Of a DNA stretch of 64,000 nucleotides, positions 18,336 through 26,803 are shown piece after piece. Positions within the stretch are counted from its first letter, which is position 1. Every line of letters begins with the position of its first letter. The position numbers were made by a program, and so were the translations under genes. Source of the DNA: Oligoflexia bacterium (GTDB taxonomy: Bacteria; Bdellovibrionota_G; JANQFH01); the NCBI GenBank assembly GCA_028277945.1, contig JANQFH010000008.1, forward strand, positions 450,313-514,312. Direction: 5' to 3'. The notes below the pieces were generated by a model, which made no database searches, had not been told where the DNA came from, and saw nothing but the letters and a program-made list of their open reading frames with translations.

Positions 18336-19496
18336 ATGGCACCAGTATCTGCTCTGTTGTGGGTCTCTATCGATGATGCAACAGATAACCGTTTTGAATC
18401 GCGTGAGGCAATGTTGGCCATGCTGCATCGGCAGCGTTCCTTGATCAACCCGGTTGTGGAGGCCTGTGGCGGTTGTTTGATCAATAGGCTTGGTAGCGCA
18501 TTTGTTTTTGGTTTTGCAGATGATTTGAACGCACTCAAAGGCGCGAGGAAGCTGAGAGATCAACTCTGTTCTTTCAATGCCAGTCAACAGGACGAAGATA
18601 GAAAAGTAAACTTTAAGATGGTTTTATTAGAGGCAACGGATGAAGCGTCACGACGAGCCGCAGACATCGAAGCGGTCATGCCTGGCCAGACTATCGCTTT
18701 TACCGACTGGTTCTTACGAAGTGTGGAAGCAAACAGTTGGCAGCATAGTAGTGCCATTGCGCTGACGACAGCAACAGCTACGCCGCAGACTGCGACCTAT
18801 TATCTCTTAGAAGCGGCCTCAGAGGATCAAGCCTTTTCTGAGGATGTCTTTTCTGGCCTACCGGAGCAGCAAGATGACGAACTACCAGAATTTGATTGGC
18901 AGCCTAACCAGGAGCCAGATAGAGATTTACCGCAGCCGGTCTCGCCACAACAGCCTGCAGAAGAAGACAAGCCGCTAGAGCTGGATGAGAGGCCGGAGGT
19001 GCAATCGCCCTCCATGGTTGCTCGCCAATACAGCGGTCATCATCAACGCTTGCAGGAAAAACAGCAACGTCAGCAGATGAACCGTAGGCTTTTCCAAGCT
19101 CTTTCTGTTGTGATTGTTCTGTCTATCTCGGTTATTCTCTATTTTGCCTATTTCAAACCAAAGAGTGGTGATCGGGATTTGCCAACGGAAGCCACTGGCA
19201 AAACAAGCCTTATTAAAGAGATAGAGAAGTGGCAGCAGCCAAATAAGAGCAGCCGCCAGAAAGACGAGAGGCTAAGGCGTGGCACGATTAGGGTTATTGT
19301 TGAGCCTGCAGAGGCTACGGTGATCTTTGGTGGCCGAGTTATTGGCAACAAAACACCGCTAAAGATCTCTAAGGTTCCTTTTGATAGCTACAACATGGTG
19401 GTTCATAAGCCAGGTTTTCGTACCTATGAGACGCTGTTTAATCTTGATGAGAGCTACAAAGAAATTCGTGTCATCCTGCGTCCGGATTCTAAGTAG
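18336..19496 (+). CDS. Cyclase-like/TM/PEGA-domain protein
   Basis: 386 residues from ATG 18336, nine bases after the transporter stop. Residues about 4-80 resemble a class III nucleotide cyclase or related sensory fold (SALLWVSIDDATDNRFESRE, then CGGCLINRLGSAFVFGFAD where catalytic members have ...LGDG...). The second metal Asp appears replaced by Ser, so catalysis is doubtful. An acidic Pro/Gln-rich linker (about 160-235), a single transmembrane helix (about 253-272) and a PEGA domain (about 318-386: GTIRVIVEPAEATVIFGG) follow. PEGA domains are usually extracytoplasmic. Inference: a membrane protein coupling a cytoplasmic pseudo-cyclase domain to the periplasm. Confidence 0.65.
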   Translation: MAPVSALLWVSIDDATDNRFESREAMLAMLHRQRSLINPVVEACGGCLINRLGSAFVFGFADDLNALKGARKLRDQLCSFNASQQDEDRKVNFKMVLLEATDEASRRAADIEAVMPGQTIAFTDWFLRSVEANSWQHSSAIALTTATATPQTATYYLLEAASEDQAFSEDVFSGLPEQQDDELPEFDWQPNQEPDRDLPQPVSPQQPAEEDKPLELDERPEVQSPSMVARQYSGHHQRLQEKQQRQQMNRRLFQALSVVIVLSISVILYFAYFKPKSGDRDLPTEATGKTSLIKEIEKWQQPNKSSRQKDERLRRGTIRVIVEPAEATVIFGGRVIGNKTPLKISKVPFDSYNMVVHKPGFRTYETLFNLDESYKEIRVILRPDSK

Positions 19497-19590
19497 CCAA
19501 TATTTCTGGTAAATAGATTGACATTGTGGCGGACTGGCTAATTTGCACTTGTCTATTCTGTAGGGATGTGTTTGATGGTTTTGGTTTTAT

Positions 19591-19661
19591 TCAGGGCTCG
19601 TCTAATGGCAGGACACCGGGTTCTGGCCCCGGCAATCGAGGTTCGAATCCTCGGCCCTGAG
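19591..19661 (+). tRNA. tRNA-Gln (CTG)
   Basis: Seven-base acceptor pair TCAGGGC/GCCCTGA, D-arm GTCTAATGGCAGGAC, anticodon stem CCGGG with loop TTCTGGC (anticodon CTG) and T-arm CGAGG-TTCGAAT-CCTCG. The CCA end is not encoded. The last ~15 bases and the following ~35 bases are repeated 117 bp downstream. Confidence 0.95.
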
Positions 19662-19813
19662 GTTACCTATGCCGTGGTTGTGCAGAAGGCTGATTAGTTA
19701 AGATTGCCGTGGTAGTGTGAGCCGAGGATCGGCGAATCCATAATGACTAGCATGCCCGAGCCCATCCTCGGCCCTGAGGTTACCTATGCCGTGGTTGTGC
19801 AGAAGGCTGGTTA
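19647..19813 (+). repeat. 50-bp direct repeat of the tRNA-Gln 3' end and its flank
   Basis: Bases 19647-19696 (the end of tRNA-Gln plus downstream flank) recur at 19764-19813 with one mismatch within the first 47 bases. The segment between the copies also contains the same tRNA T-arm piece inverted (GCCGAGGAT at 19721-19729 against ATCCTCGGC at 19764-19772). A duplicated tRNA 3' end is the arrangement left by site-specific integration, but the 117-bp spacing is too small for an intact element. Local rearrangement of the palindromic repeats is an alternative. Confidence 0.85.
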
Positions 19814-19855
19814 AACGATGCGAGTAGCCTCATTGAAGTCTTTGCGGGCTCTCGA
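19805..19855 (+). repeat. 5'-truncated copy of the tRNA-flanking stem-loop repeat
   Basis: Contains the conserved apical segment GATGCGAGTAGCC and the right arm TTTGCG-G-GCTCTCGA, identical to the right arm of the complete copy at 63142-63207. The matching left arm (expected TCGAGAGC..CGCAAA) is missing, and the upstream side is instead the duplicated tRNA-Gln flank. The element therefore appears to have lost its left half through that duplication. Confidence 0.7.
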
Positions 19856-19864
19856 AAATAATAA

Positions 19865-19893
19865 GCGCAGGTGCGATTTATTCGCGCCTGCGC
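19865..19893. repeat. 11-bp hairpin next to the tRNA-flanking repeat
   Basis: GCGCAGGTGCG (19865-19875) pairs with CGCGCCTGCGC (19883-19893) with one G-T wobble around a 7-base loop. It is followed by GCGCGGGGT, a segment also present near 63072 in the second repeat region, so it is a module of the same mosaic. Confidence 0.75.
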
Positions 19894-19901
19894 GCGGGGT
19901 T

Positions 19902-19974
19902 TGGGGGCATAGCGACGGTCTGAAGAGGCTATAATTAATGCGGGTAGCCACCGTCAGACCGTCGCTGGCCCCCA
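19902..19974. repeat. Stem-loop repeat, copy A (20-bp stem with conserved apical hairpin)
   Basis: Left arm 19902-19923 and right arm 19954-19974 pair over 7 + 13 bp, separated by an AT (left) / G (right) asymmetric bulge. Inside is a smaller hairpin GGCTA/TAGCC (19927-19931 and 19945-19949) with loop TAATTAATGCGGG. The copy at 63142-63207 has the same bulge and apical hairpin but different stem sequence, so base pairing rather than stem sequence is preserved. It lies 10 bases upstream of tRNA-Glu and is probably part of the transcribed tRNA spacer. Confidence 0.9.
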
Positions 19975-19983
19975 GTTATAAAT

Positions 19984-20055
19984 GGTCCCATCGTCTAGCG
20001 GTTAGGACACGGCCCTCTCAAGGCTGAAACGCGGGTTCGATTCCCGCTGGGACCG
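19984..20055 (+). tRNA. tRNA-Glu (CTC)
   Basis: Acceptor GGTCCCA/TGGGACC, D-arm with GTCTAGCGGTTAGGAC, anticodon loop CTCTCAA (anticodon CTC) and T-arm GCGGG-TTCGATT-CCCGC. No encoded CCA. It lies 10 bases after the large stem-loop repeat and 15 bases before tRNA-Leu. Confidence 0.96.
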
Positions 20056-20070
20056 TTAAATTGATCAGGC

Positions 20071-20154
20071 GGCCTCTTGGCGGAACTGGTAGACGCGGTA
20101 GACTCAAAATCTACTGGGGGTAACCCCATCCGAGTTCGAGTCTCGGAGAGGCCA
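20071..20154 (+). tRNA. tRNA-Leu (CAA)
   Basis: 84-base class II tRNA with acceptor GGCCTCT/AGAGGCC, anticodon stem GTAGA/TCTAC and loop CTCAAAA (anticodon CAA), a long variable arm (TGGGGGTAACCCCA) and T-arm CCGAG-TTCGAGT-CTCGG. No encoded CCA. It is the last tRNA before the convergent gene at 20176. Confidence 0.96.
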
Positions 20155-20175
20155 TCTGTAAAAATGCGTATTGTC

Positions 20176-20664
20176 TTAGGAGACAGGCCGTAGATTTAAT
20201 CGTTTCAACCAACGCGCAACCCAAATGAAAAAGATCAATTCAAGACAGAGATCCAGTAAAAAATAACTCATTTGAACAGGAAGTCCGGAAAAGCTGGGTT
20301 TCAGGATTGCACATATTGGAATTGCCAAAAGTGTTCCGACAACCAAGGAAGCCACTGACAGGCGAATAGCAATTGGGACGCTTAACACTAAAAATCGTTT
20401 AATAAAATCTTTACCATCTCTATTCAGATTTGATTTAAAACAATAATTCAGTCCGAGGACTTTGACTGCAATTGCTGCGATGAACCAAAAAATAGCGAGT
20501 GCTGGTATAATCATAGCATAGCCACCAAGCCACATTCCAATCTCGCCGAAAATAATAATGACTAATAGATACTTTTTAAGATCCAAATCCGACAAACTAT
20601 CCTGTTCGATTGTCTCTGCTGCTGCTTTTATGTCCCATAACTTGACAGATTTCATGATCCACAA
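20176..20664 (-). CDS. Predicted polytopic membrane protein of unknown function
   Basis: 162 residues with about four hydrophobic segments (around residues 32-50, 53-70, 90-120 and 132-148). No family recognised. The frame has ATG at 20664 and at 20655. The DNA is visibly more AT-rich than the neighbours, and the gene lies 22 bases from the 3' end of tRNA-Leu, a common place for acquired DNA, so horizontal acquisition is possible. It is read toward the tRNA cluster and away from the Omp85 fusion gene's stop. Confidence 0.6.
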   Translation of the reverse strand: MWIMKSVKLWDIKAAAETIEQDSLSDLDLKKYLLVIIIFGEIGMWLGGYAMIIPALAIFWFIAAIAVKVLGLNYCFKSNLNRDGKDFIKRFLVLSVPIAIRLSVASLVVGTLLAIPICAILKPSFSGLPVQMSYFLLDLCLELIFFIWVARWLKRLNLRPVS

Positions 20665-20707
20665 GAAATAATTCTAAAATTTTTCAATGTCAAATTTTTG
20701 TTGTCTG

Positions 20708-23395
20708 TCAGAAAGCTTGGGTAAAGGCGAGGTAGTAGATAGGATCAAAGGCGAGATCAGGGTTGAGGCGGTTGGCGACATCAAAGCGGAGTAGGGAGTT
20801 GCGGATACCCAGGGCATCGTAGTAGATACGCAGGCCGTAACCACTGTTGACAAAGTAGTCGCCAAGGTCAAACAATCCACCAATATCATAGCCACTGAAA
20901 CCGCTGGGATCTTGCTGCTGCTCTACAACCGAGCCGGTGACTCGACCGGCATCGAAAAAGAGTACGCCCTGCACCTTACGAAAACGCGCCAGGTGGAAGA
21001 GGTTGATATCTAGATCGTTGATGTAGGTGTGGCGGTATTCCGTATTGAACTGTAGTCGACTGCGACCAACAAGCCGCGGATCCCCAAAGGCAAAGCCACG
21101 CAGGCTATCCACTCCTCCTAGAGCAAACTGCTCCTGCGGTGGAATTGAGTCATCACCGGAAATACCAAAGGCAATACGGGTGGCAAGCAAATGCTGTGGA
21201 TCAAAGGGAATGATATGGGCATAGGCGAAACCCGTGCGAAAGAAGTCAAAGTCGCCTCCTAATGCTTCGAGGCCAGCAGTAAAGAAGGCGCTAAATCCAA
21301 TCCCCTCCATAGGATTGAAGAGGCTTAAGCGGTTACCAAAGCCGTAACCGACGCTGATTTTTGTACTGTTTCCCGAAGGACTGACTTGGGTACCAAAGCT
21401 GCTACTAAGAAAGTCGGCATTGAGTGAACTCAAAGTATAACTGATGCCAAGTCCATGGCTTAACCTCAGCCGATCGATCAGCCTGCCAAAGAGGCGACTG
21501 TAGCCGAGGGAGAAGTCGACAAGCGAGTCATCAACACTGAATGCAGCGTTGTAACGGTTTTTACCGCCGTAGATGCGCCGTAACTGTGTGGCAATCAGCA
21601 GGTTGCTATCTAAATTGCTAAAATCAAGACCAAAGACAAAGGCGGTCATTACTAGCTTATACTGAGGTGGTACGCGGTTGTCAGCACGGCTTGTCTCAGA
21701 TAGGCGTTTTTGCGGATCTAGGTGCACATAAGCGATCTTATCCGTAGTGGTGAACTCAAGGGTGTAAAGGTCGTTATGCCCATCCCAGCGGTAGAGCTGG
21801 GTTTTGCCTTGCCTGTCTTTAACCAGAACCGAGACGGGTTCTGGCAGTTCGATCTTGCCACTACGAGCAATAACAATGCTATAGATCTTTCTATCGGGTT
21901 TGATGATCTTGCGGATACTACGGATGCTGTAGTTTACTCGCGGCTGTTCGTAGAGCCATTGTCGGAAAAAGATTTCGCTTTCTGAACCAAAGCGTTTTTG
22001 TGCTAGTCGTCGTAGCGGCAGGTGATTTTCCGACGCAAGGTAGTCATGCATGAGTTGGTTGGTGTCTGCTTTGCCATACTGATTGCCAAGCTTTTCCAAG
22101 ACAAAACGGCCACTACTGACCTTGCGGTTGTACCTGAGAAAACCTTGACGATAGAATGGGGTTGCGAGGTTGAGGTTGTAGTAGGCGCTGGTAAAGGGAA
22201 ACTGAGGCGTATAGATCACCTGGTCAATGGAAGGTAAGAAGCTGAGCATGCGTATGAGCGGCAGCTGCCTGGCATCGCGTTGGCCGATAAAAGTCGATTG
22301 TAATAGTTGCTCGGTATGAAACCACGAGACTGCTTCTTGGACCCAGAGTTGATCACCATGCTGTTCCATCTGATTAACTCGATTTTTCTCCATGGCAGTA
22401 AAGAGTGCCTGAAATAGATGAGCGCGGTGGTATTTTCTCAGACCGGGATAGATCTTTAAGGCCCTATCAGAGAGCAAAACCAGAGATCCGCCGACGCCAA
22501 CGGTAATCTCCGTACGCAAGGGCACTTCGACGACAGTTACGACATCGGTTCTGTCTGGATAGACCTGCTCGAAATAGTGCAGGGCCTGACGGATGCTGGT
22601 TTGCAAGTCTCTTTCGCGGGAGCGACGGTGGCGGCCGCTTAGAAACAGCGTAGCACGGGAACGGCTACTGTGGATCTCTAAACGGCGCAGTTTGGGAGTT
22701 TGGATAAGCGTGAGTTGGCGTGCCTTGAGTCCGCGCACGCTTGCTACCTGCCGCGTATCGGCATAGTAATGCCGCTCGTTCACAAACAGGTGGCCTTGGT
22801 AGTTTAAGTCGCAGTCGAATCGAGCCTGTGGCGGCGGCAGGTGTAGCTGCCAATGGCCGTTACTATCCATGCTCGGGATATAGGGATGCCAACCCCCACC
22901 TAAGGTATAGCTTCCTTTGCTATGGCCAAACTCGCCAAATCTCTCTGGAATGTGCGTGGAGAAGTTGAGCTCCATAGTTATAGAGCTCTTTGGCGCCAGT
23001 GGCGACGCAAGGCTGATCAACCAGACAAAGGGTTTTTTCTTGATAAGTTTATGTTTGCTAACCTTGAGGAGTTCGGCTTCCATCCATCCAGCGTTAAAAC
23101 GTTGTGGGTAGACCCACTCAAAGTTGACATCATTAAGATAGGCGGGCGGTTGTTTATAAACATTGGGATAAACGATAATTGGAACTTGTTCGATCGTTTG
23201 GGTGGAGTGGTTGCGAAAGGAGATCTTTACGGTTCCTTGGATTATATGGGCGTCCCGGTCTATCTCTGCTTTGATTATGTAAGCGGGCAGTGTTGCGTTG
23301 TCACCACGTGCGACCATCGGTACAAGCGCCAGCACGCAGCCAAACAGGCAGTAGCCTTGGTTGACACGAACTCGGAATTTCATTAACTTAAGCAT
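20708..23395 (-). CDS. M1-peptidase-like domain fused to an Omp85-type outer-membrane barrel
   Basis: 895 residues. A signal peptide (about 1-31, ending VARG) is followed by a beta-rich N-terminal domain like that of M1 aminopeptidases (YIIKAEIDRDAHIIQGTVKI) and a region resembling the M1 catalytic domain. The zinc motif HExxH appears degraded: YHRAHLFQAL around residue 326, with QEAVSWF at 353-359 where M1 enzymes have NEG(F/L)A. From about residue 605 the sequence becomes a beta-barrel with the Omp85 signature LGGVDSLRGF and a terminal Phe. Inference: an outer-membrane protein presenting an inactive peptidase-like domain in the periplasm, perhaps for binding peptides or partners. Divergent from mltD across 70 bp. 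Confidence 0.75.
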   Translation of the reverse strand: MLKLMKFRVRVNQGYCLFGCVLALVPMVARGDNATLPAYIIKAEIDRDAHIIQGTVKISFRNHSTQTIEQVPIIVYPNVYKQPPAYLNDVNFEWVYPQRFNAGWMEAELLKVSKHKLIKKKPFVWLISLASPLAPKSSITMELNFSTHIPERFGEFGHSKGSYTLGGGWHPYIPSMDSNGHWQLHLPPPQARFDCDLNYQGHLFVNERHYYADTRQVASVRGLKARQLTLIQTPKLRRLEIHSSRSRATLFLSGRHRRSRERDLQTSIRQALHYFEQVYPDRTDVVTVVEVPLRTEITVGVGGSLVLLSDRALKIYPGLRKYHRAHLFQALFTAMEKNRVNQMEQHGDQLWVQEAVSWFHTEQLLQSTFIGQRDARQLPLIRMLSFLPSIDQVIYTPQFPFTSAYYNLNLATPFYRQGFLRYNRKVSSGRFVLEKLGNQYGKADTNQLMHDYLASENHLPLRRLAQKRFGSESEIFFRQWLYEQPRVNYSIRSIRKIIKPDRKIYSIVIARSGKIELPEPVSVLVKDRQGKTQLYRWDGHNDLYTLEFTTTDKIAYVHLDPQKRLSETSRADNRVPPQYKLVMTAFVFGLDFSNLDSNLLIATQLRRIYGGKNRYNAAFSVDDSLVDFSLGYSRLFGRLIDRLRLSHGLGISYTLSSLNADFLSSSFGTQVSPSGNSTKISVGYGFGNRLSLFNPMEGIGFSAFFTAGLEALGGDFDFFRTGFAYAHIIPFDPQHLLATRIAFGISGDDSIPPQEQFALGGVDSLRGFAFGDPRLVGRSRLQFNTEYRHTYINDLDINLFHLARFRKVQGVLFFDAGRVTGSVVEQQQDPSGFSGYDIGGLFDLGDYFVNSGYGLRIYYDALGIRNSLLRFDVANRLNPDLAFDPIYYLAFTQAF

Positions 23396-23465
23396 AGGAC
23401 GTTGGTGCTTACGGTTATGTATTGTAGTGGATCTTTGCAGCGGGTGGAAGGGTTGTAGCGGAGCA

Positions 23466-24851
23466 ATGAGTATGCGTACTCTTGCTTATCTACTATTGTG
23501 TCTACCGTTTTCGCTGGCGTTTGCTGCAACTGCCGAGCTGTCAAAGTCAGATTCTTCCTGTCCTGCCACACACCTCTATTCTGAAACCAGCCTGTTGACG
23601 ATATCTCGGGCTCTCGATTCACGAGAGAGGGATAACAGGTTTGCACACTGTCATGCGGATCGTTACGCACGAGAGTTTGAAGTTGCGACCTATGACATTC
23701 CGGTGGTCATCAACGACAAAGTCATATCCTGGATGGATTACTTCCAAGGTCGGGGTCGGCGACACTTTGTGCGTTGGCTGAGTCGTTACAACCGTTATGC
23801 CCCGATGATCAGTGAGGTATTGCGGCAACACGATCTACCGGAAGATCTGGTGTTTCTGGCGATGATTGAGAGCGGCTTTTCACCCTTTGCCTACTCGCAT
23901 GCTAAAGCCGTTGGATTGTGGCAGTTTGTCCGCCGCACCGGTATGCAGTATGGCCTGCAAGTCGACTGGTGGGTTGATGAGCGGCGCGACCCGGCTAAGG
24001 CGACGCTTGCTGCGGCACAGCATATACGTGATCTGTTTGAGCAGTTTGGTAGTTGGTATTTGGTGGCCGCAAGTTATAACGCTGGCGCCGGCAAGATATC
24101 ACGCGCCATCCGTCGCTATAAGACACGGGATTTCTGGGAGTTGAGTCGGTACCGCTACCTCAAAAAAGAGACCCGCGACTATGTTCCCAAACTCTTAGCT
24201 GCAGCAATTATCGCCAAAAATCCAGAGGCTTATGGCTTTCGTGGGATCCACCAGGAGGCTGCGGTTGAGTTTGATGTTGTGTCGATTACCCAGTTTACCG
24301 ACCTGCGTAAGGTGGCAAAGGCAGCAGGTTGTTCACTCAAAACGCTCAAGGCGTTAAACCCAGAGCTGCGTCGTGATTTTACCCCGCCCCAGCGTTCTAC
24401 TTATCTGTTACGTGTGCCTGTGGGTAAGGGGACGCTTATCGCTACCGATGCCGATAGGTTCAAGGCGGATGTCAGGGGGCAGTTCATCAGACACCGAGTG
24501 CGACGTGGGGAGTCGCTCTGGTCTATTGCCAGCAAGTATGGATCAACCACCAGAGCGTTGGCGAGTATCAATGCGATTAAGCGGCCACGTTCGATAAGAG
24601 CGGGGCGTCTGCTGATGGTGCCCTTACCGCGGACCGATCGCTCCCCATCGATTCAGCGGGTCGCTTACCACCGCTATAGTAAAGGCGTTGGTGAGGGATT
24701 TGTGCCTTACCGAGTAAGGCGTGGAGACACTTTGTGGGCTATTGCCAGGCGTTTTAACGTCTCGGTCGCGGCTCTACGGCGCTGGAACCAGCTTCGATCT
24801 GGTAATAAAATTTACGCTGGTGCCACACTGCAGATCAAGAAAAGCTCCTGA
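23466..24851 (+). CDS. mltD: Membrane-bound lytic murein transglycosylase D with two LysM domains
   Basis: Cleaves the MurNAc-GlcNAc bond in peptidoglycan, leaving 1,6-anhydro ends. ATG 23466 or 23472 can start; GGAG is better spaced for 23472. The signal peptide is TLAYLLLCLPFSLAFA. The SLT domain (about 110-250) has the catalytic Glu in LAMIESGFSPFAYSHAKAVG and the later AASYNAGAGKISRAI. Two LysM repeats (HRVRRGESLWSIASKYG and YRVRRGDTLWAIARRFN) bind peptidoglycan. It lacks a clear lipobox, so it may be periplasmic rather than a lipoprotein. Confidence 0.94.
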   Translation: MSMRTLAYLLLCLPFSLAFAATAELSKSDSSCPATHLYSETSLLTISRALDSRERDNRFAHCHADRYAREFEVATYDIPVVINDKVISWMDYFQGRGRRHFVRWLSRYNRYAPMISEVLRQHDLPEDLVFLAMIESGFSPFAYSHAKAVGLWQFVRRTGMQYGLQVDWWVDERRDPAKATLAAAQHIRDLFEQFGSWYLVAASYNAGAGKISRAIRRYKTRDFWELSRYRYLKKETRDYVPKLLAAAIIAKNPEAYGFRGIHQEAAVEFDVVSITQFTDLRKVAKAAGCSLKTLKALNPELRRDFTPPQRSTYLLRVPVGKGTLIATDADRFKADVRGQFIRHRVRRGESLWSIASKYGSTTRALASINAIKRPRSIRAGRLLMVPLPRTDRSPSIQRVAYHRYSKGVGEGFVPYRVRRGDTLWAIARRFNVSVAALRRWNQLRSGNKIYAGATLQIKKSS

Positions 24852-24911
24852 TCTTTCTGCTCATCTAAATTTGCCTTCCCATTCTCTGGGTTTTAAGGTA
24901 ACTTTTATTCC

Positions 24912-26501
24912 ATGCTTAATGTAGATTGGGAACGGATCAAGGCGCTGCGCGTTACCAAGACCTTGGTAGAGGCGCTGAAGAACCTTGAGTTGAGTGCCAT
25001 CTATCTTACCCGCTCGAATCGACGTAAGTCGGATACCCGTTCCAAGTATCTCGGCTATGCCGATGCCAAGGCCATGAGCGAGGCAGAAGCGCCGTTTATT
25101 CTCAGTCAGTCAAATGATCTGGTGAAGGCTATAAAAGCCAATACCAGCGGCATGGAACGTCTGCGTCAGGACAACCTTGAGGTTGTCTGCGCTGCCGTCG
25201 AGAGCGGTAGAACCGTTACCAAGACTTTTGATACCGGTCTCACGGTTACCGCCTATCCCATCAAGGCGGGCAACAAGCTGCTCGGCGTCTTTCGCAGCGG
25301 TGAGTTTGTCGCCGGTGCGCCCGATACCTCGACGTTGGAACGTATGAAAGACAACTGTCGCAAGCTTGGCGTAGGCGAGTCCGATCTCAACAAAATGGAA
25401 CAGAGCGTTCCTTTCTTTTCGAGCGACAAGATGGCGATCATCCATAACCTCATGGAGATGATGGCAGGCGAAATCGGCACTTACATCCATGAGCTCGAGA
25501 AAGAGCAGGGGGTGTCCGAGAGTATCGATCAATACAACCACGATGGCATTATTACCAACGATCCAACGATGCTTAATATCATTCGCCAGCTGAAGATGGT
25601 GGCGACCAGTGATAGCTCGATCATCATCTACGGTGAGAGTGGTACGGGTAAAGAGCTTATTGCTAGACAGATTCAAAAGTATAGTACCCGTGGCAATCGA
25701 CCATTTGTAACGATTAACTGTGCGGCACTTACGGAAACGATCTTAGAGGCAGAGCTCTTTGGCTATAAGAAGGGCGCCTTTACTGGTGCGGTGACAGACA
25801 AAAAGGGACTGTTCGAAGTTGCCGATAGTGGCACGGTATTCCTCGATGAAGTCGGTGAGATGAGCCTTGGCTTGCAGGTTAAGCTACTGCGTTTGATCCA
25901 GGAAGGCACCTTTATGAAGGTTGGCGATACCAAGGGTCAAAGTGTCGATGTTCGTATCATCTCTGCTACACATCAGGACCTGCGACAGTTGATTGAAGAG
26001 GGACGTTTTCGTGAAGACCTCTACTATCGACTTGCTGTGGTTGAGTTGACCATGGCGCCATTGCGAGAACGTAGTGGAGATATTCCTCTTCTCGTCAATC
26101 ACTTTCTCGATTATTACCAAAAGAAGATCAATAAAGAAGGCATCCGTCTTGCAGAAGAGGTGCTAGAGATTTTAAGTGACTACTATTGGCCTGGTAATGT
26201 GCGGGAGTTAAGCAACGAGATTGAGCGTATTGTTGCCCTGATGCCAAGCCACTCTCTGATACACTCAAAAGACATGTCAAAAAAGTTCTTCTATGAGACC
26301 AAGCCTGACATTACCAAAGAATTAGAGTTAGAGGATGAAGGCGCCATTAAGGTTATGGTTGAAGATTTTGAGAAGAGCTTGCTCGTCAAGTATCTGAGAA
26401 AGTACCGCTGGAACAAATCAAAAGTAGCCCGCCTCTGTGGGATTACCCGACAGGGCTTGAACAAAAAGATTGCCAAATACCACCTTGATCGGAGAAGGTA
26501 G
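24912..26501 (+). CDS. Sigma-54-dependent activator with a PocR-like sensory domain
   Basis: 530-residue enhancer-binding protein. Residues about 10-190 resemble the PocR sensory domain (CAAVESGRTVTKTFDTGL, YPIKAGNKLLGVFRSGEF), thought to bind small organic ligands. The AAA+ domain (about 210-440) has Walker A GESGTGKE, the sigma-54 contact loop GAFTGA, Walker B DSGTVFLDEVGEM and the WPGNVREL motif. A Fis-type helix-turn-helix closes the protein (NKSKVARLCGITRQGLNKKI). There is no receiver domain, so control is probably by ligand. No sigma-54 promoter was identified next to it, so the target is unknown. Confidence 0.9.
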   Translation: MLNVDWERIKALRVTKTLVEALKNLELSAIYLTRSNRRKSDTRSKYLGYADAKAMSEAEAPFILSQSNDLVKAIKANTSGMERLRQDNLEVVCAAVESGRTVTKTFDTGLTVTAYPIKAGNKLLGVFRSGEFVAGAPDTSTLERMKDNCRKLGVGESDLNKMEQSVPFFSSDKMAIIHNLMEMMAGEIGTYIHELEKEQGVSESIDQYNHDGIITNDPTMLNIIRQLKMVATSDSSIIIYGESGTGKELIARQIQKYSTRGNRPFVTINCAALTETILEAELFGYKKGAFTGAVTDKKGLFEVADSGTVFLDEVGEMSLGLQVKLLRLIQEGTFMKVGDTKGQSVDVRIISATHQDLRQLIEEGRFREDLYYRLAVVELTMAPLRERSGDIPLLVNHFLDYYQKKINKEGIRLAEEVLEILSDYYWPGNVRELSNEIERIVALMPSHSLIHSKDMSKKFFYETKPDITKELELEDEGAIKVMVEDFEKSLLVKYLRKYRWNKSKVARLCGITRQGLNKKIAKYHLDRRR

Positions 26502-26509
26502 TTGCTGGC

Positions 26510-26779
26510 ATGAGTTCTGGTGAGCCGACCTTAAAGGACGAAAAAATGAGTGCCAAGGTGATCTTTGCGCGTGGCATGGACTTTTTTGAATCCGGAGATT
26601 TTCTTGCCGCCCGTGCCGACTTTAAAGCGGTGTTAGAGGTAGAGGCCAATCCCGAGCTCAAGAAAAAAGCGCGCGATATGTTAAAGAAGATGAAGGCTGA
26701 CCCGGTCGAGATCATCGCCGGCGTGCTGGTTTTTCTGTTGTTGGTGTTCCTGTTTGTCTACTTTGGTCTTCGGTCTTAA
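26510..26779 (+). CDS. Small TPR-like single-pass membrane protein
   Basis: 89 residues. Residues about 14-60 form a helical TPR-like pair (ARGMDFFESGDFLAARADFKAVLEVE), followed by a C-terminal transmembrane helix (IIAGVLVFLLLVFLFVYFGL), i.e. a tail-anchored arrangement. It starts 8 bases after the sigma-54 activator and is probably co-transcribed with it. No known family recognised. Confidence 0.7.
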   Translation: MSSGEPTLKDEKMSAKVIFARGMDFFESGDFLAARADFKAVLEVEANPELKKKARDMLKKMKADPVEIIAGVLVFLLLVFLFVYFGLRS

Positions 26780-26803
26780 CCAAAATGTAGACTAGAAACT
26801 ATC

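Noticed and set aside
19518-19540. TTGACA near 19518 as promoter of tRNA-Gln
   Set aside because: The best -10 match (TAATTT) is only 15 bp away; too weak to list as a feature.
22922-23386. 154-codon plus-strand frame opposite the M1/Omp85 gene
   Set aside because: Shadow of the minus-strand gene, which has continuous domain similarity and a signal peptide there.
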